From CAZWVA01 sp964636885 (GTDB lineage: Bacteria; Desulfobacterota_D; UBA1144; Nemesobacterales; CSP1-2): a stretch of 29,570 nt of DNA. Location of the stretch: NCBI GenBank assembly GCA_964636885.1, contig CAZWVA010000032.1, forward strand, positions 1 to 29,570. Direction: 5' to 3'. Both the position numbers and the translations under genes were made by a program. Positions 7,668 to 16,348 of the stretch are shown here, in pieces. Position 1 is the first letter of the stretch. Each line of letters begins with the position of its first letter. Below the pieces are notes generated by a model. The model was given only the letters and a program-made list of their open reading frames with translations, did not search any database and was not told the DNA's origin.

Positions 7668-8459
7668 ATGGCAAATGCCGTAAAGGGGAAGGGAGCAACT
7701 GCCTTAAAAGAGAAGATAAAAGTAAAGAACCTGAGCTTCTATTATGGAAAGATCCAGGCAGTTAAGAACGTGAATATACCCATATATGAGAATAGCATAA
7801 GCGCCCTTATAGGACCATCTGGATGTGGGAAGACCACGGTTCTTAGATGCTTTAACAGGATACACGACCTCTATCCGGGGAATAGATACGAGGGGGAGAT
7901 CATATTGGACGGCGTGAATATACTTGCAAACGACGTGGACCCCATAGAACTGAGAAGCAGAATCGGCATGGTATTCCAGAAACCCACCCCATTTCCCATG
8001 TCCATATTCGATAACGTGGCCTTTGGTCTAAGACTCATGGGTATAAACGGTAAAACAGAACTCGGAGACAGGGTTGAGCAGGCATTAAAGAACGCCGCAC
8101 TTTGGGATGAGGTAGAAAACCGGCTGGGTGAGAGCGCATTCTCCTTGTCAGGCGGACAGCAGCAGAGGCTATGCATAGCAAGGGCTATAGCCACCCAACC
8201 TGAGGTCCTACTATTCGATGAGCCTACGTCTGCTCTCGATCCCATATCGACCTCAAAGATAGAAGACCTAATAGTGGAGCTTAAAAATGAAATAACCATA
8301 GTTATAGTCACACACAATATGCAACAAGCCGGTAGAATAGCGGATTTTACGGCATTCATGTACCTAGGAGAAATAATAGAATTTGATAGAACCGACAAGA
8401 TGTTTACAAATCCGAGTAGCAAGCTAACAGAAGACTACATAACTGGAAAGTTTGGATGA
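7668..8459 (+). CDS. pstB: Phosphate ABC transporter ATPase PstB
   Basis: The cytoplasmic ATPase that powers phosphate import through PstCA. All nucleotide-binding motifs are intact: Walker A GPSGCGKTT, Q-loop FQKPTPFPMSIFDNV (the PstB-specific form), signature LSGGQQQRLCIARA, Walker B LLFDEPTSALD and the switch His in VTHNMQQAGR. The 263 residues match the family. It begins 3 nt after pstA, with AAAGGAG a few nt upstream of the ATG. Confidence 0.98.
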   Translation: MANAVKGKGATALKEKIKVKNLSFYYGKIQAVKNVNIPIYENSISALIGPSGCGKTTVLRCFNRIHDLYPGNRYEGEIILDGVNILANDVDPIELRSRIGMVFQKPTPFPMSIFDNVAFGLRLMGINGKTELGDRVEQALKNAALWDEVENRLGESAFSLSGGQQQRLCIARAIATQPEVLLFDEPTSALDPISTSKIEDLIVELKNEITIVIVTHNMQQAGRIADFTAFMYLGEIIEFDRTDKMFTNPSSKLTEDYITGKFG

Positions 8460-8524
8460 AATCGGTTATCGTCTCTTTGTCTTTACGGCTATCTTCAGTA
8501 ACCTAGAAGGAAAGGAAAGACAAG

Positions 8525-9196
8525 ATGAAAAAATTCAAAGAGGAAATAACCAACCTTAAAAAACTGCTCCTTGAAATGGCCGGCTCTGTAGAGGAGATGA
8601 TAGCAAAAAGCGTAAAGGCGCTAAAGGAAAGGGATACGATCTTGGCGGAGGAAGTGATAAGAAGCGATGAAAAGATAAACGATATGGAAATCGAGATAGA
8701 CAACCTCTGCATAAAGATACTCGCGCTCTACCATCCCGAGGCCGAGGATCTAAGAACCGTCACCATGATCATGAAGATAAATAACGACCTGGAAAGGATA
8801 GGTGACCATGCGGTAAACATATCAGAGAGGGCGATCTACCTGGCAGACAAGCCCCCCGTAAAACCCCTTATCGACATCCCCAGGATGGCGGAGAAGGCAA
8901 TGGAGATGCTTAGAGAAAGTCTGGATTCCTTTGTTAACAAAAACGAAGAGCTCGCCGTTCAGGTCTGTAAAAAGGATGACGAGGTAGACGCCCTTGAAAC
9001 GCAGGTTATGAGGGAGCTTGTAACGTACATGATTGGAGACCCGACTACAATAGACCGTGCCATCCATCTAATCCTAATAGGTAGAGACCTGGAAAGGGTT
9101 GCCGACCTTGCAACCAATATCGCAGAGGATACATTCTACATAGCAAGTGGCAGGATCCTAAAACACCACGCCATGGAAAAGGAGAAACCAGACTGA
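8525..9196 (+). CDS. phoU: Phosphate transport/signalling regulator PhoU
   Basis: A cytoplasmic helical protein that links Pst transporter state to the PhoR sensor and shuts off the Pho regulon when phosphate is plentiful. The 223 residues contain two PhoU three-helix repeats. The metal-binding E/D motifs are seen as NNDLERIGDHAVNI in the first repeat and RDLERVADLATNIAED in the second. It lies 65 nt after pstB on the same strand, the usual place for phoU. Sensor and response regulator genes do not follow; the next gene is convergent. Confidence 0.96.
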   Translation: MKKFKEEITNLKKLLLEMAGSVEEMIAKSVKALKERDTILAEEVIRSDEKINDMEIEIDNLCIKILALYHPEAEDLRTVTMIMKINNDLERIGDHAVNISERAIYLADKPPVKPLIDIPRMAEKAMEMLRESLDSFVNKNEELAVQVCKKDDEVDALETQVMRELVTYMIGDPTTIDRAIHLILIGRDLERVADLATNIAEDTFYIASGRILKHHAMEKEKPD

Positions 9197-9210
9197 GCCG
9201 TCTCTACGGC
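9197..9210. terminator. Short hairpin at the phoU/M48 convergent junction
   Basis: GCCGT-CTCT-ACGGC forms a perfect 5-bp stem with a 4-nt loop exactly where the two convergent genes end. No T-run follows on either strand, so a bidirectional terminator role is only suggested by position. Confidence 0.3.
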
Positions 9211-10097
9211 GAGGGGTCAGGGTTTATCTCCTCATATCCCGTTCCCTTGAAAGCGATGTAGTAGTTCGGGGCCTTTGGGGAACGCCGATAGTAGTACATC
9301 GCTTCTGGAAGCCAAGTCTCCAGGTTCCTTATCCTTGCCCCATAGTCAGGATGGGTGGAAAGGAACTCCGGCGGTTTGGGTTTATTCCTCGTGGCCTCTC
9401 CCATCCTTTGCCAGAAGGCGATAGATTCCCTCGGATCGTATCCGGCCCTTGCCATGTATACCAAGCCGATCCTATCGGCCTCCGATTCCTGGGAGCGACT
9501 GAATGGGAGTATTCCTCCAACGGTTACACCGATCCCATAGGCCTGCATTATAGCATTTACGACACCTGGGTCTCTATTCCGAAGGGCGATGCCAAGCCCG
9601 ACGGCCCCGAGTTCGGCTAGGATTCCGGCGGATATCCTTTCCGCACCGTGGTGTGCGGCAACGTGTCCTACCTCATGCCCGATCACCGTTGCAAGGCCCG
9701 CATCGTTTTTGGCAATCGGAAGGATACCGGTATAAACACCAACCTTTCCTCCCGGAAGGGCAAAGGCGTTAATCGTATCGTCTCCTTTAATTACCCTGTA
9801 CTCCCATCTGTAATTCGGTGTGTCCGAGACCCTAGCTATCCTTGACCCTACCCTTCTTACGGCCTCATTGTACTCCGGGTCATTTGATACCTCTTCTCTG
9901 CTTAGTACCTCCCTAAAGGCCGTAACCCCCATCTCATCCGCCATCTCAGGTGAAATGAGGATCAACTGGGACCTTCCCGTAATGGGAGCTGTATAACAGG
10001 TTATAAGGAGAAAACCAAGAACGGATAATGAAAGTAGAAAGAGAAACGACCTCGGTATCCAATTAGGCCTTCTTCCTGAATCGGACATGGTAACCAT
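9204..10097 (-). CDS. M48-family metalloprotease lipoprotein
   Basis: Probable envelope protein-quality protease of the BepA/LoiP/Oma1 type. An N-terminal hydrophobic stretch ends in a lipobox (LLITC), so the mature protein should be a lipoprotein. The zinc motif HEVGH lies in ATVIGHEVGHVAAHHGAER, and the third ligand is the Glu in SQESEADRIGLVYMARAGYD. A C-terminal FLSTHPDYGARIRNLE segment is typical of the LoiP/YcaL-like group. There is no TPR extension (297 aa). ATG at 10097 or the in-frame ATG at 10088 may be the start. It converges on phoU with 7 bp between the stops. Confidence 0.93.
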   Translation of the reverse strand: MVTMSDSGRRPNWIPRSFLFLLSLSVLGFLLITCYTAPITGRSQLILISPEMADEMGVTAFREVLSREEVSNDPEYNEAVRRVGSRIARVSDTPNYRWEYRVIKGDDTINAFALPGGKVGVYTGILPIAKNDAGLATVIGHEVGHVAAHHGAERISAGILAELGAVGLGIALRNRDPGVVNAIMQAYGIGVTVGGILPFSRSQESEADRIGLVYMARAGYDPRESIAFWQRMGEATRNKPKPPEFLSTHPDYGARIRNLETWLPEAMYYYRRSPKAPNYYIAFKGTGYEEINPDPSP

Positions 10098-10119
10098 GCT
10101 GACAGGCTATTTTTAGAAT

Positions 10120-10125
10120 ATTATA
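10120..10125 (-). promoter_or_regulatory. Perfect -10 box for the M48 gene
   Basis: TATAAT on the minus strand lies about 25 nt upstream of the start codon of the M48 gene. No convincing -35 hexamer is found at 16-18 bp, so the promoter may depend on an activator. Confidence 0.4.
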
Positions 10126-10266
10126 CCCTAATGGGTTTTAAATAGAGGACTCTAAACAACGTAAAAACGGCTGAATAAGACAGAGAAACAGGCCCTCATC
10201 CTATGTGTTTCTCCATAAAATCCCAGAGGATAAGGACCTGCCCCAGTCTCATGTCATCCGGCTACA

Positions 10267-11448
10267 CTAGGCTTTAAGGTTTGTCTCTTTTATCCTCCTA
10301 ATCCCCTCGTCTATATCGTCATCCGAGACGGCGTATGTCATCCTTACGTACCCCTCTCCCTGGCTTCCAAATGCCGTTCCGGCCACGACCGCCACCCCTG
10401 CAGTCTCCATCAACCTGTTTGTGAATTCCTGAGATGTTAAACCGGTCCCCGTAATATCGGGAAAGGCGTAGAAGGCCCCGGACGGCTTATCACATTCTAT
10501 TCCGGGGATCGAATTTAGCCCGGCCACCATACGGTCCCTCTTCTTTTGTAGGAGCTGCCTCTTTCTCTCCACCCAGTCCTGTGGACCAGTCATCGCGGCA
10601 TAAGCGGCCTTCTGAATAAACGCTGCTACATTCGTAATCGTGTCCTGAAGGAATATGGAGAGCTTCTCTATAACCGGCTTCGGGGCGACCGACCATCCGA
10701 TTCTCCACCCGGTCATCGCATAGGTCTTAGAGAACGTATCAATCACTATAGTCCTCTCGGCCATACCGGGAACAGCGGATATGGTCTTATGCTGCTTCCC
10801 GTCATAGACTATATGCGAGAATATCTCATCAGAGATGACCATAAGTTGCTTGTGCTTTAAACAGATCTCGGCTATCTCCTCCGGGTTCTCCACCAGGTGT
10901 CCGTTTGGCCTCTGAGGTGTGTTTATTATGAGAAGCTTTGTCTTTGGCGTAATCATACTCTCAAGCCTTTCGAGATCAAACTGCCAGTCGGGCTTTGTAA
11001 GCGGCGTGTGCTTTATGTGAGCCCCTGCGTACTTTGCCCACACCTCATCGGGAGGATACCCAGGGTTCGGGAAAATCACCTCGTCCCCGTCTTCGAGGAA
11101 CGTTAAAAGGGCCATGTTGAGGGACTGCTTTGCCCCGGCCGTAACTATAACCTCATCCGGGGTCGTCGGTCTTCCCCTCTTTGTCATCTCTTCGGCTATG
11201 GCCTCCCTGAGTTCTGGAAGCCCAGGCCCCGGATCATATCTCACGTATCCTTCCTTGAGCGCCCTTACGGTGGCCTCAATTATGTGTTCAGGGGTATCGA
11301 AATCCGGTCCCTGATAGTCACCCTTCTCAAAGTGGATTATCCTCTTGCCAGTTCTCTTCTCAAGCTCCTTTGCGATTCTCATACTGGCCCACTGCTTTGG
11401 CGGAACAAAGTGATCTATCCTCTTACTGAATGGATAACTCATCGTCAT
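10267..11448 (-). CDS. PLP-dependent class I/II aminotransferase (aspartate-aminotransferase-like)
   Basis: Fold-type I transaminase, cytoplasmic. The PLP lysine is in DTFSKTYAMTGWRIGW. Other hallmarks are VTAGAKQSLNMALLTF (phosphate-binding loop), PNPGYPPDEVWAKYAG, and VISDEIFSHIVYDG containing the Asp that pairs with the pyridine nitrogen. The substrate-loop motif usually written NxPxNPTG reads INTPQRPNGH here, a small deviation. ATG at 11448 has AAGGAGGT 7 nt upstream. It lies 51 nt behind a TetR gene and should be under its control. Substrate is not certain: aspartate, alanine or aromatic amino acids are possible. Confidence 0.9.
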   Translation of the reverse strand: MTMSYPFSKRIDHFVPPKQWASMRIAKELEKRTGKRIIHFEKGDYQGPDFDTPEHIIEATVRALKEGYVRYDPGPGLPELREAIAEEMTKRGRPTTPDEVIVTAGAKQSLNMALLTFLEDGDEVIFPNPGYPPDEVWAKYAGAHIKHTPLTKPDWQFDLERLESMITPKTKLLIINTPQRPNGHLVENPEEIAEICLKHKQLMVISDEIFSHIVYDGKQHKTISAVPGMAERTIVIDTFSKTYAMTGWRIGWSVAPKPVIEKLSIFLQDTITNVAAFIQKAAYAAMTGPQDWVERKRQLLQKKRDRMVAGLNSIPGIECDKPSGAFYAFPDITGTGLTSQEFTNRLMETAGVAVVAGTAFGSQGEGYVRMTYAVSDDDIDEGIRRIKETNLKA

Positions 11449-11499
11449 ATGCCGTACCTCCTTATTGTTAGTTGGTCTTTTGCACCCCCATCCATGATT

Positions 11500-12144
11500 T
11501 TATGATCTTTTCTTCTCTTGCGGTGAAGCGAGAATCCCCCTTTCAATCACCGAGAATACCTCCTCCGCCGTTTCCTCGGCACTCTTATCCGTGTTATAGA
11601 AAAACATAACAGACCTTACAAGACCAAAGATTATGAGTGACGTAAGCTCCGTGTTTATCTCCCTAAAAGAGCCCTCCTTTACCCCCTTCTCGAGGATCCT
11701 TTTGTAGAGCTTTACCCTCCTATCCCTCCAGTGCTCCGTAAACTCGTAGTGCTCACGGATAAGATGGGTCTCATCCCTACTCAATATACGAAGGACGTCC
11801 AGATTCTTACGATAGAATCCGAATATAAGCTTTAGGACCTTCTTTAGCTTCTCCGGGGCGCGTTCGCTCTTTGCTACCTCCTTCTCTATAAGCGATTCTA
11901 TAGCCCTAAAGCCCTGCTCCAGAATCTCAAGGTAGAGTCTCTCCTTGGACTCGAAGTAGAGATATATAGTCCCCTTGGCAACCCCCACCTTCTCGGCGAT
12001 CTCATCCATAGTGACGTCATGGTAGCTCTTCTCAGAAAAGAGCTGGGTGGCTATCCGGATGATCTCGTCCCTTCGGGTTGCCCTTTTTGAGCGGTAACCA
12101 AACCCTGGAATCCTCTTACCTAGAGCCTCTTTTACCTTAGCCAT
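11500..12144 (-). CDS. TetR/AcrR family transcriptional regulator
   Basis: 214 residues, normal TetR length. The helix-turn-helix is RRDEIIRIATQLFSEKSYH, then TMDEIAEKVGVAKGTIYLYF, at about residues 24-65; the rest is an all-helical ligand-binding domain. It is the first gene of a two-gene operon with the aminotransferase. The promoter is very good and a perfect 14-bp palindrome sits immediately downstream of its -10 box, so autorepression is likely. The C-terminal domain resembles FadR/AcrR-type sensors of hydrophobic ligands, but the ligand cannot be read from sequence. Confidence 0.93.
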   Translation of the reverse strand: MAKVKEALGKRIPGFGYRSKRATRRDEIIRIATQLFSEKSYHDVTMDEIAEKVGVAKGTIYLYFESKERLYLEILEQGFRAIESLIEKEVAKSERAPEKLKKVLKLIFGFYRKNLDVLRILSRDETHLIREHYEFTEHWRDRRVKLYKRILEKGVKEGSFREINTELTSLIIFGLVRSVMFFYNTDKSAEETAEEVFSVIERGILASPQEKKRS

Positions 12145-12162
12145 GCGTATTCGCCAAATTGA

Positions 12163-12176
12163 ACTGACTAGTCAGT
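12163..12176. promoter_or_regulatory. Perfect palindromic TetR operator
   Basis: ACTGACTAGTCAGT is a perfect 14-bp palindrome, 18 bp upstream of the TetR start codon and 4 bp downstream of the -10 box. A TetR dimer bound here would cover the transcription start. The half-site is close to the core of the other TetR palindrome at 420-443. Confidence 0.8.
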
Positions 12177-12180
12177 CACT

Positions 12181-12210
12181 ATTGTAGTACACATTCTCTC
12201 CCTTTGTCAA
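12181..12210 (-). promoter_or_regulatory. Strong sigma70-type promoter of the TetR-aminotransferase operon
   Basis: Consensus TTGACA (12210-12205), an 18-bp spacer and TACAAT (12186-12181) on the minus strand. An A/T-rich stretch lies directly upstream of the -35 box. Transcription should start near 12174, inside the palindrome. Confidence 0.85.
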
Positions 12211-12372
12211 GTACTTTTTTTTAAAGGTGATGTTTTTACTTGCCATCACCGACTTAGATCATAAAAACCCATGAAGAGATCCCACCCGTAATGGATAGAT
12301 AGGGGATAGGAAGAGGCACATTACCGCGGTTTAAGCACTGGACATATAGGCAGGTAGAGGTGGACGGATGCC

Positions 12373-13908
12373 CTAGGGATTTTTCTCTTTCTGTAGCACC
12401 GGCTTATGAATAAAAGGGTCCATCTTCACGGCCTGCTTTTGGGAGCCGTGAAGTATGGAGAGTAACCCCGTGTAGATGAACCCGAATTGAATGAGAAGGA
12501 GAAACGGTATCCAGCCTATATAGCCTGCAAAGACCGCATAAGAGGTTTGAATCATAAAGAGGAGGCCCACTCCAAGCTCAATGAGCGTGGTTATCTCCTT
12601 TGAAGATGTGTATCTTCGCGTACGCCAGTTATCCCCCTTCGAGGTTACGGCGAATTTGGGCGTCCTTCTGAACTCAGAGTCTTTGCCGAGAAGGGCCTCA
12701 AACACCGCTTTAGAGTTGTTAATAGCTATACCGCTTCCAAGAGCAATAGAGAGCGGGACGTATTTCAAATACCTAGTCCACTCCTTTCCATGAACCTCCT
12801 TTATCGTAATCACATAGAACCTTATAACACTCACAGTGCAGGCGGAAACGACAAACAGATTAAAGAGCACTACCCTCTCCCATCCAAGGGAGTGCCAGAA
12901 ATAGGAAATGGGAAGCATGAGGGAGAGGAGGAGGAGAAGAAGGACGTAGGCAAAGTTTCCCAGGAGATGAAATGAGGCCTCGACCTTCACCCTTAGAGGA
13001 ATTCCCTTTGCCCTCAGTATCTGGGGAAGGATCTTCTTTGCCGTTTGAATGGCCCCCTTTGCCCAGCGGTGCTGTTGGGACTTAAACGCATTCATATCCA
13101 CCGGAAGCTCGGCCTCCACCACCCAGTCCTTTAGGTATATGAACCTCCATCCCTTAAGCTGCGCCCTGTAGCTGAGATCCAGGTCCTCTGTAAGGGTGTC
13201 GTGCTGCCATCCACCGGCCGATTCTATACAGGCCTTTCTTAGAATCCCAGCCGTGCCGTTAAAGTTAAAGAATGTACCACCGTAAAACCTGGACGCCTGC
13301 TCTATAACGAAGTGTCCATCAAGGAGTATGGACTGGGCCCTTGTAAGGGCGGAATAATCTAGGTTCACATGTCCCCACCTTACCTGAACCATACCCACCT
13401 TCGGGTCTGTGAAGAAATCCACCGTTTTCCTGAGAAAGTCCTTTGGAGGGATAAAATCCGCATCGAATATGGCTATGAGTTCGCCCCTTGCAGATTTAAG
13501 CCCCTCACTAAGTGCCCCTGCCTTAAATCCGTTTCTATTATCTCTATGTATATAAAAAATCTGAAACCCCATAGACCTATAGACGTCAACACACCCCCTG
13601 GCGATCTCCTGGGTCTGATCGGTTGAGTCGTCAAGCACCTGGATCTCCATGAGTTCCCTTGGATAGTCGATCCCACAAACGGAGGATATCAGCCTCTCTA
13701 CAACGTACATCTCGTTGTAGACAGGAAGCTGTATGGTGACCATAGGCAATCTTTTAAATCTATCCTTGGGCTCTGGAGTCTGGTTTTTATACTTGTTAAA
13801 GAGATAGGAAAGGTAGTGCCTGTGGAGTCCAAACGCCGATAGAAGACCGAGCGTGATCAGGTATATGGAGGTTACGAGTATCTTAGCAACTACAGTCAGG
13901 TTTTCCAA
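12373..13908 (-). CDS. Membrane GT2 beta-glycosyltransferase (cellulose-synthase/CslA-like)
   Basis: Processive-type family 2 glycosyltransferase that should build or extend a beta-linked polysaccharide or glycolipid at the inner membrane. One N-terminal membrane helix (about 10-30) precedes the GT-A domain with LPVYNE, LDDSTDQT, the DxD motif in IAIFDADFIPP, TEDLDLSYRAQLKGW and the product-binding QQHRWAKG. Four to five C-terminal helices form the transmembrane region (roughly residues 310-480). There is no PilZ domain, so no direct c-di-GMP control, and no BcsB-like partner nearby. It follows dapL by 40 nt on the same strand and is likely co-transcribed. The sugar donor is not known; glucose or mannose are usual in this subgroup. 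Confidence 0.92.
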   Translation of the reverse strand: MENLTVVAKILVTSIYLITLGLLSAFGLHRHYLSYLFNKYKNQTPEPKDRFKRLPMVTIQLPVYNEMYVVERLISSVCGIDYPRELMEIQVLDDSTDQTQEIARGCVDVYRSMGFQIFYIHRDNRNGFKAGALSEGLKSARGELIAIFDADFIPPKDFLRKTVDFFTDPKVGMVQVRWGHVNLDYSALTRAQSILLDGHFVIEQASRFYGGTFFNFNGTAGILRKACIESAGGWQHDTLTEDLDLSYRAQLKGWRFIYLKDWVVEAELPVDMNAFKSQQHRWAKGAIQTAKKILPQILRAKGIPLRVKVEASFHLLGNFAYVLLLLLLSLMLPISYFWHSLGWERVVLFNLFVVSACTVSVIRFYVITIKEVHGKEWTRYLKYVPLSIALGSGIAINNSKAVFEALLGKDSEFRRTPKFAVTSKGDNWRTRRYTSSKEITTLIELGVGLLFMIQTSYAVFAGYIGWIPFLLLIQFGFIYTGLLSILHGSQKQAVKMDPFIHKPVLQKEKNP

Positions 13909-13948
13909 GGCAGCTCGATTCTCAGAATCCTAGGTTCTATTTTTAACC

Positions 13949-15115
13949 TCAAAACCTCAAATTTTTAAGCCTCTCCACCGCCTCAGCGAGCCTTTCCTTC
14001 CCGATTGTGATTGAGACACGGATGTACCCCTCCCCGTACCTCCCGAATCCGTTTCCCGGAGTAACTACTATACCAGATTCCGTAAGGAGCTTCGATGTAA
14101 ATCCCTTTGAAGAAAAACCCTTTGGAACCTCAAACCACACATAAAAGGTCGCCTTTGGAGGATGATAGCTAAGTCCGATCTCGTCAAGACCCCTACAGAA
14201 TACGTCCCGTCTCTCCTCGTATATCCTTCTTCTCTCAAGAATCCCAAGGGGATAGTTCTTTAAGGCCTCAATACCTGCTATCTGGATCGCCTGAAACACG
14301 CCCGAATCGATATTGGTCTTTATCTTTCCAAGCCCCGCAATTGCCTTCTCATTCCCGACGGCAAAACCGAGCCTCCATCCAGTCATGTTGAATGTCTTTG
14401 AAAGCGAATGGAACTCCATGCCGACCTCCTTGGCCCCTTCGATCTCAAGAAAGCTAGGGGGATTAAACCCATCGAATGTAACCTCCGTATAGGCCGCATC
14501 GTGACAGACAAGGATGTTATACCTTGAAGCAAAATCTATAACCTCTTTAAAGAACCCCCTCTCCGTAACGGCGGAGGTAGGGTTATTTGGATAGTTTATA
14601 AACATCAGCTTGGCCCTTTTCCTTATATCATCCGGTATGGAATCGAGGTCCGGAAGAAACCCGTTCTCCTTGAGGAGTGGCATCGCATAGGGGATTCCCC
14701 CAGCGAAGCTGGTTGCCACGCTATAGACCGGGTATCCGGGGTCTGGAACGAGGGCGACGTCTCCGGGGTCAATGAAGGCAAGCGGTGTATGCGCTATCCC
14801 CTCCTTCGACCCTATAAGTGTTACGACCTCTTTTCCAGGGTCCACATCCACGCCAAACCGCCCTTTATACCAGTCTGCCACCGCTTCCCTAAAGGCCGGC
14901 ATCCCCTCGTAGGATGGGTATCTGTGGTTTACGGGGTCTTCGGCCCCCGCCTTTAAGGCGTCTATTATATAGGAAGGCGTCGGGATATCCGGGTCTCCGA
15001 TCCCCAGGTCTATAATATCCACGCCCTTTTCTCTCATCTCCTGCTTCTTCGCATCTATCTCTGCAAAGAGGTATGGAGGCAGGTCTTCTATCCTCTTTGC
15101 CCACTTGATGTTCAT
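13949..15115 (-). CDS. dapL: LL-diaminopimelate aminotransferase
   Basis: It converts tetrahydrodipicolinate directly to LL-diaminopimelate with glutamate as amino donor, bypassing the acyl-intermediate branches of lysine and peptidoglycan synthesis. Diagnostic parts are the N-terminus KRIEDLPPYLFAEIDAKKQE followed by DIIDLGIGDPDIPTP, the loop NYPNNPTSAV, the PLP lysine in HSLSKTFNMTGWRLGFAVGN, and the Arg region GRYGEGYIRVSIT. 388 residues is the normal length. ATG 15115 has GAGGAG 8-9 nt upstream and a good promoter at 15158-15186. It shares only fold-type homology with the aminotransferase at 10267-11448. Confidence 0.93.
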   Translation of the reverse strand: MNIKWAKRIEDLPPYLFAEIDAKKQEMREKGVDIIDLGIGDPDIPTPSYIIDALKAGAEDPVNHRYPSYEGMPAFREAVADWYKGRFGVDVDPGKEVVTLIGSKEGIAHTPLAFIDPGDVALVPDPGYPVYSVATSFAGGIPYAMPLLKENGFLPDLDSIPDDIRKRAKLMFINYPNNPTSAVTERGFFKEVIDFASRYNILVCHDAAYTEVTFDGFNPPSFLEIEGAKEVGMEFHSLSKTFNMTGWRLGFAVGNEKAIAGLGKIKTNIDSGVFQAIQIAGIEALKNYPLGILERRRIYEERRDVFCRGLDEIGLSYHPPKATFYVWFEVPKGFSSKGFTSKLLTESGIVVTPGNGFGRYGEGYIRVSITIGKERLAEAVERLKNLRF

Positions 15116-15157
15116 GTATAACTCTCCTCGATTACGTCTACTTTTCGGGAATTGCTA

Positions 15158-15186
15158 ATCATAACCTACATGTAATGAGAGGGCAA
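15158..15186 (-). promoter_or_regulatory. Sigma70-type promoter of dapL
   Basis: TTGCCC (15186-15181), 17-bp spacer, TATGAT (15163-15158) on the minus strand, about 43 nt before the dapL start codon. Confidence 0.65.
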
Positions 15187-15543
15187 GAGAAGCCGTATAC
15201 GAATTAGACACATATGAAGCAGTCCTCCATTTAAGCATATCTAAATTCGGATCTCTGTTCCAATATTTATCGGTACTTGAGATGATTAACTAGGGCATTA
15301 GCTCCGGTTTGGATAGTCTTCCTTCTCGGATGCTCTTACCTGACGATCCTCCCTTTATGATTAAATGGCAATAATTATACCGATCGATTCGGTTCATTAA
15401 ATATTTAACATTTACAAATAGTTACAAAAGAAAAGTCCAATAAAACGAGCTTACTGTGTAATAATACACTGTAAAAACTGTGTAAAATTACACAAAAGCT
15501 ATTTGTCCTTTATTAGACACGATTCGGGATAAAACCATCCGGC
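15187..15543. other. AT-rich intergenic region (about 360 bp) without a recognisable gene
   Basis: Between the acyltransferase stop and the dapL promoter I find no convincing ORF or RNA gene. It holds two tandem GTGTAA-type palindromes (15456-15494, listed separately) and a small hairpin, ACCGA-TCGAT-TCGGT at 15379-15393, either of which could act in ending the upstream transcript. The rest is low-complexity A/T sequence. Confidence 0.6.
15456..15494. repeat. Two tandem GTGTAA-type palindromes
   Basis: GTGTAATAATACAC (15456-15469) and TGTGTAAAATTACACA (15479-15494) are inverted repeats with shared half-sites and centres 24 bp apart. Both follow the same ACTGTGTAA lead-in. On the minus strand the second is followed by GTTTTT, so a weak terminator for the acyltransferase transcript is possible. 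Tandem operators for a dimeric regulator are the alternative. Confidence 0.6.
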
Positions 15544-16308
15544 TCATTGATAGACAAGGCTTATGGTGTTATATGCCATGTTTGCCAGTTCTTTTCTGGA
15601 AAGACCCGGCTTTGGTTCTATCTTCTCTATAAGGATCAATTCAACATCAACAGACCTCAAGGACAAGAGTCTAAAGAAGTGATTAAAGAAGGACATGCTC
15701 CCATAGTAAAAGACGGAATCCCTGTTTTCTATATCAATATCCCTGTCGTCTATCCTCCTGTATTTTAAACAGATAAGGAGTACATCCACACCCGATTTAA
15801 TAGCAGTGGTTAGAAAGGGGGTCTTAAAGGGAAGAAGATGCTCCCCATTTGATGTAGTTCCTTCAGGGAATAGAACTACATTGAGTCCACTCTTTAATAT
15901 ATCCGAAATCATCTCTATCTCCTTTGACAGTTTGGCTCTACTCCTTCTCTCTATAAAAACCCCGCCCCCGTATCTTGTAATCGTTCCCAATGGGAATTCC
16001 TTGAGGAGTTCCGAGTTCGCGATGAAAACCGATGGGATTAAGGAAGAGATTATGAAGATATCCACGTAGGAGAGGTGATTCGATACGATGAGATAATTAC
16101 TATCGCCTCTATACAGTTCATGGTTCTTAACCTTGACCTTTACTCCAAGCACCCTAAGCCCCACCCTTGAAGAGATGGAGGTGATTCTTGAGAAGCCCTT
16201 TAACCTCTTTATCCTATCCCTCACTAGTAGGTCCACAAAGAATGAAACGAGCATGAGGAAGAGGATTATAACGAATATAGAAACGAACTTAAGGGATATT
16301 CTAACCAT
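15544..16308 (-). CDS. PlsC/OlsA-like 1-acyl-glycerol-phosphate (or lyso-lipid) acyltransferase
   Basis: Membrane-associated acyl transfer enzyme of the LPLAT family. The catalytic motif NHLSYVD (NHx4D) and the acceptor-binding FPEGTTSNG are clear. An N-terminal hydrophobic helix (about residues 5-28) anchors it. 254 residues is the usual size. The sequence EGTTSNGEHLLPFKTPFLTTA is closer to the EGTTSDG form I associate with OlsA-type lyso-ornithine-lipid acyltransferases than to typical PlsC (EGTRS), so phosphatidic acid synthesis is likely but not the only option. It is third in a probable transcription unit with the PhoX-like gene and the 57-residue ORF, and would then be induced by phosphate starvation. 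Confidence 0.88.
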   Translation of the reverse strand: MVRISLKFVSIFVIILFLMLVSFFVDLLVRDRIKRLKGFSRITSISSRVGLRVLGVKVKVKNHELYRGDSNYLIVSNHLSYVDIFIISSLIPSVFIANSELLKEFPLGTITRYGGGVFIERRSRAKLSKEIEMISDILKSGLNVVLFPEGTTSNGEHLLPFKTPFLTTAIKSGVDVLLICLKYRRIDDRDIDIENRDSVFYYGSMSFFNHFFRLLSLRSVDVELILIEKIEPKPGLSRKELANMAYNTISLVYQ

Positions 16309-16348
16309 TTTGCCCTATACTTCTTCTCGAAGGGGCCGTTTAAAGACT

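Noticed and set aside
10200..10266. Short ORF of 18 codons on the minus strand after the aminotransferase gene
   Set aside because: No ribosome site and too short to judge; it may be the end of a decayed gene.
15130..15222. 15-codon leader-peptide-like ORF upstream of dapL
   Set aside because: It spans the dapL promoter itself, has no Lys-rich run and no attenuator hairpin behind it.
15361..15425. TTAA/TTACA-rich stretch examined as a further Pho box
   Set aside because: Units do not keep an 11-bp period and no gene start follows at the right distance.
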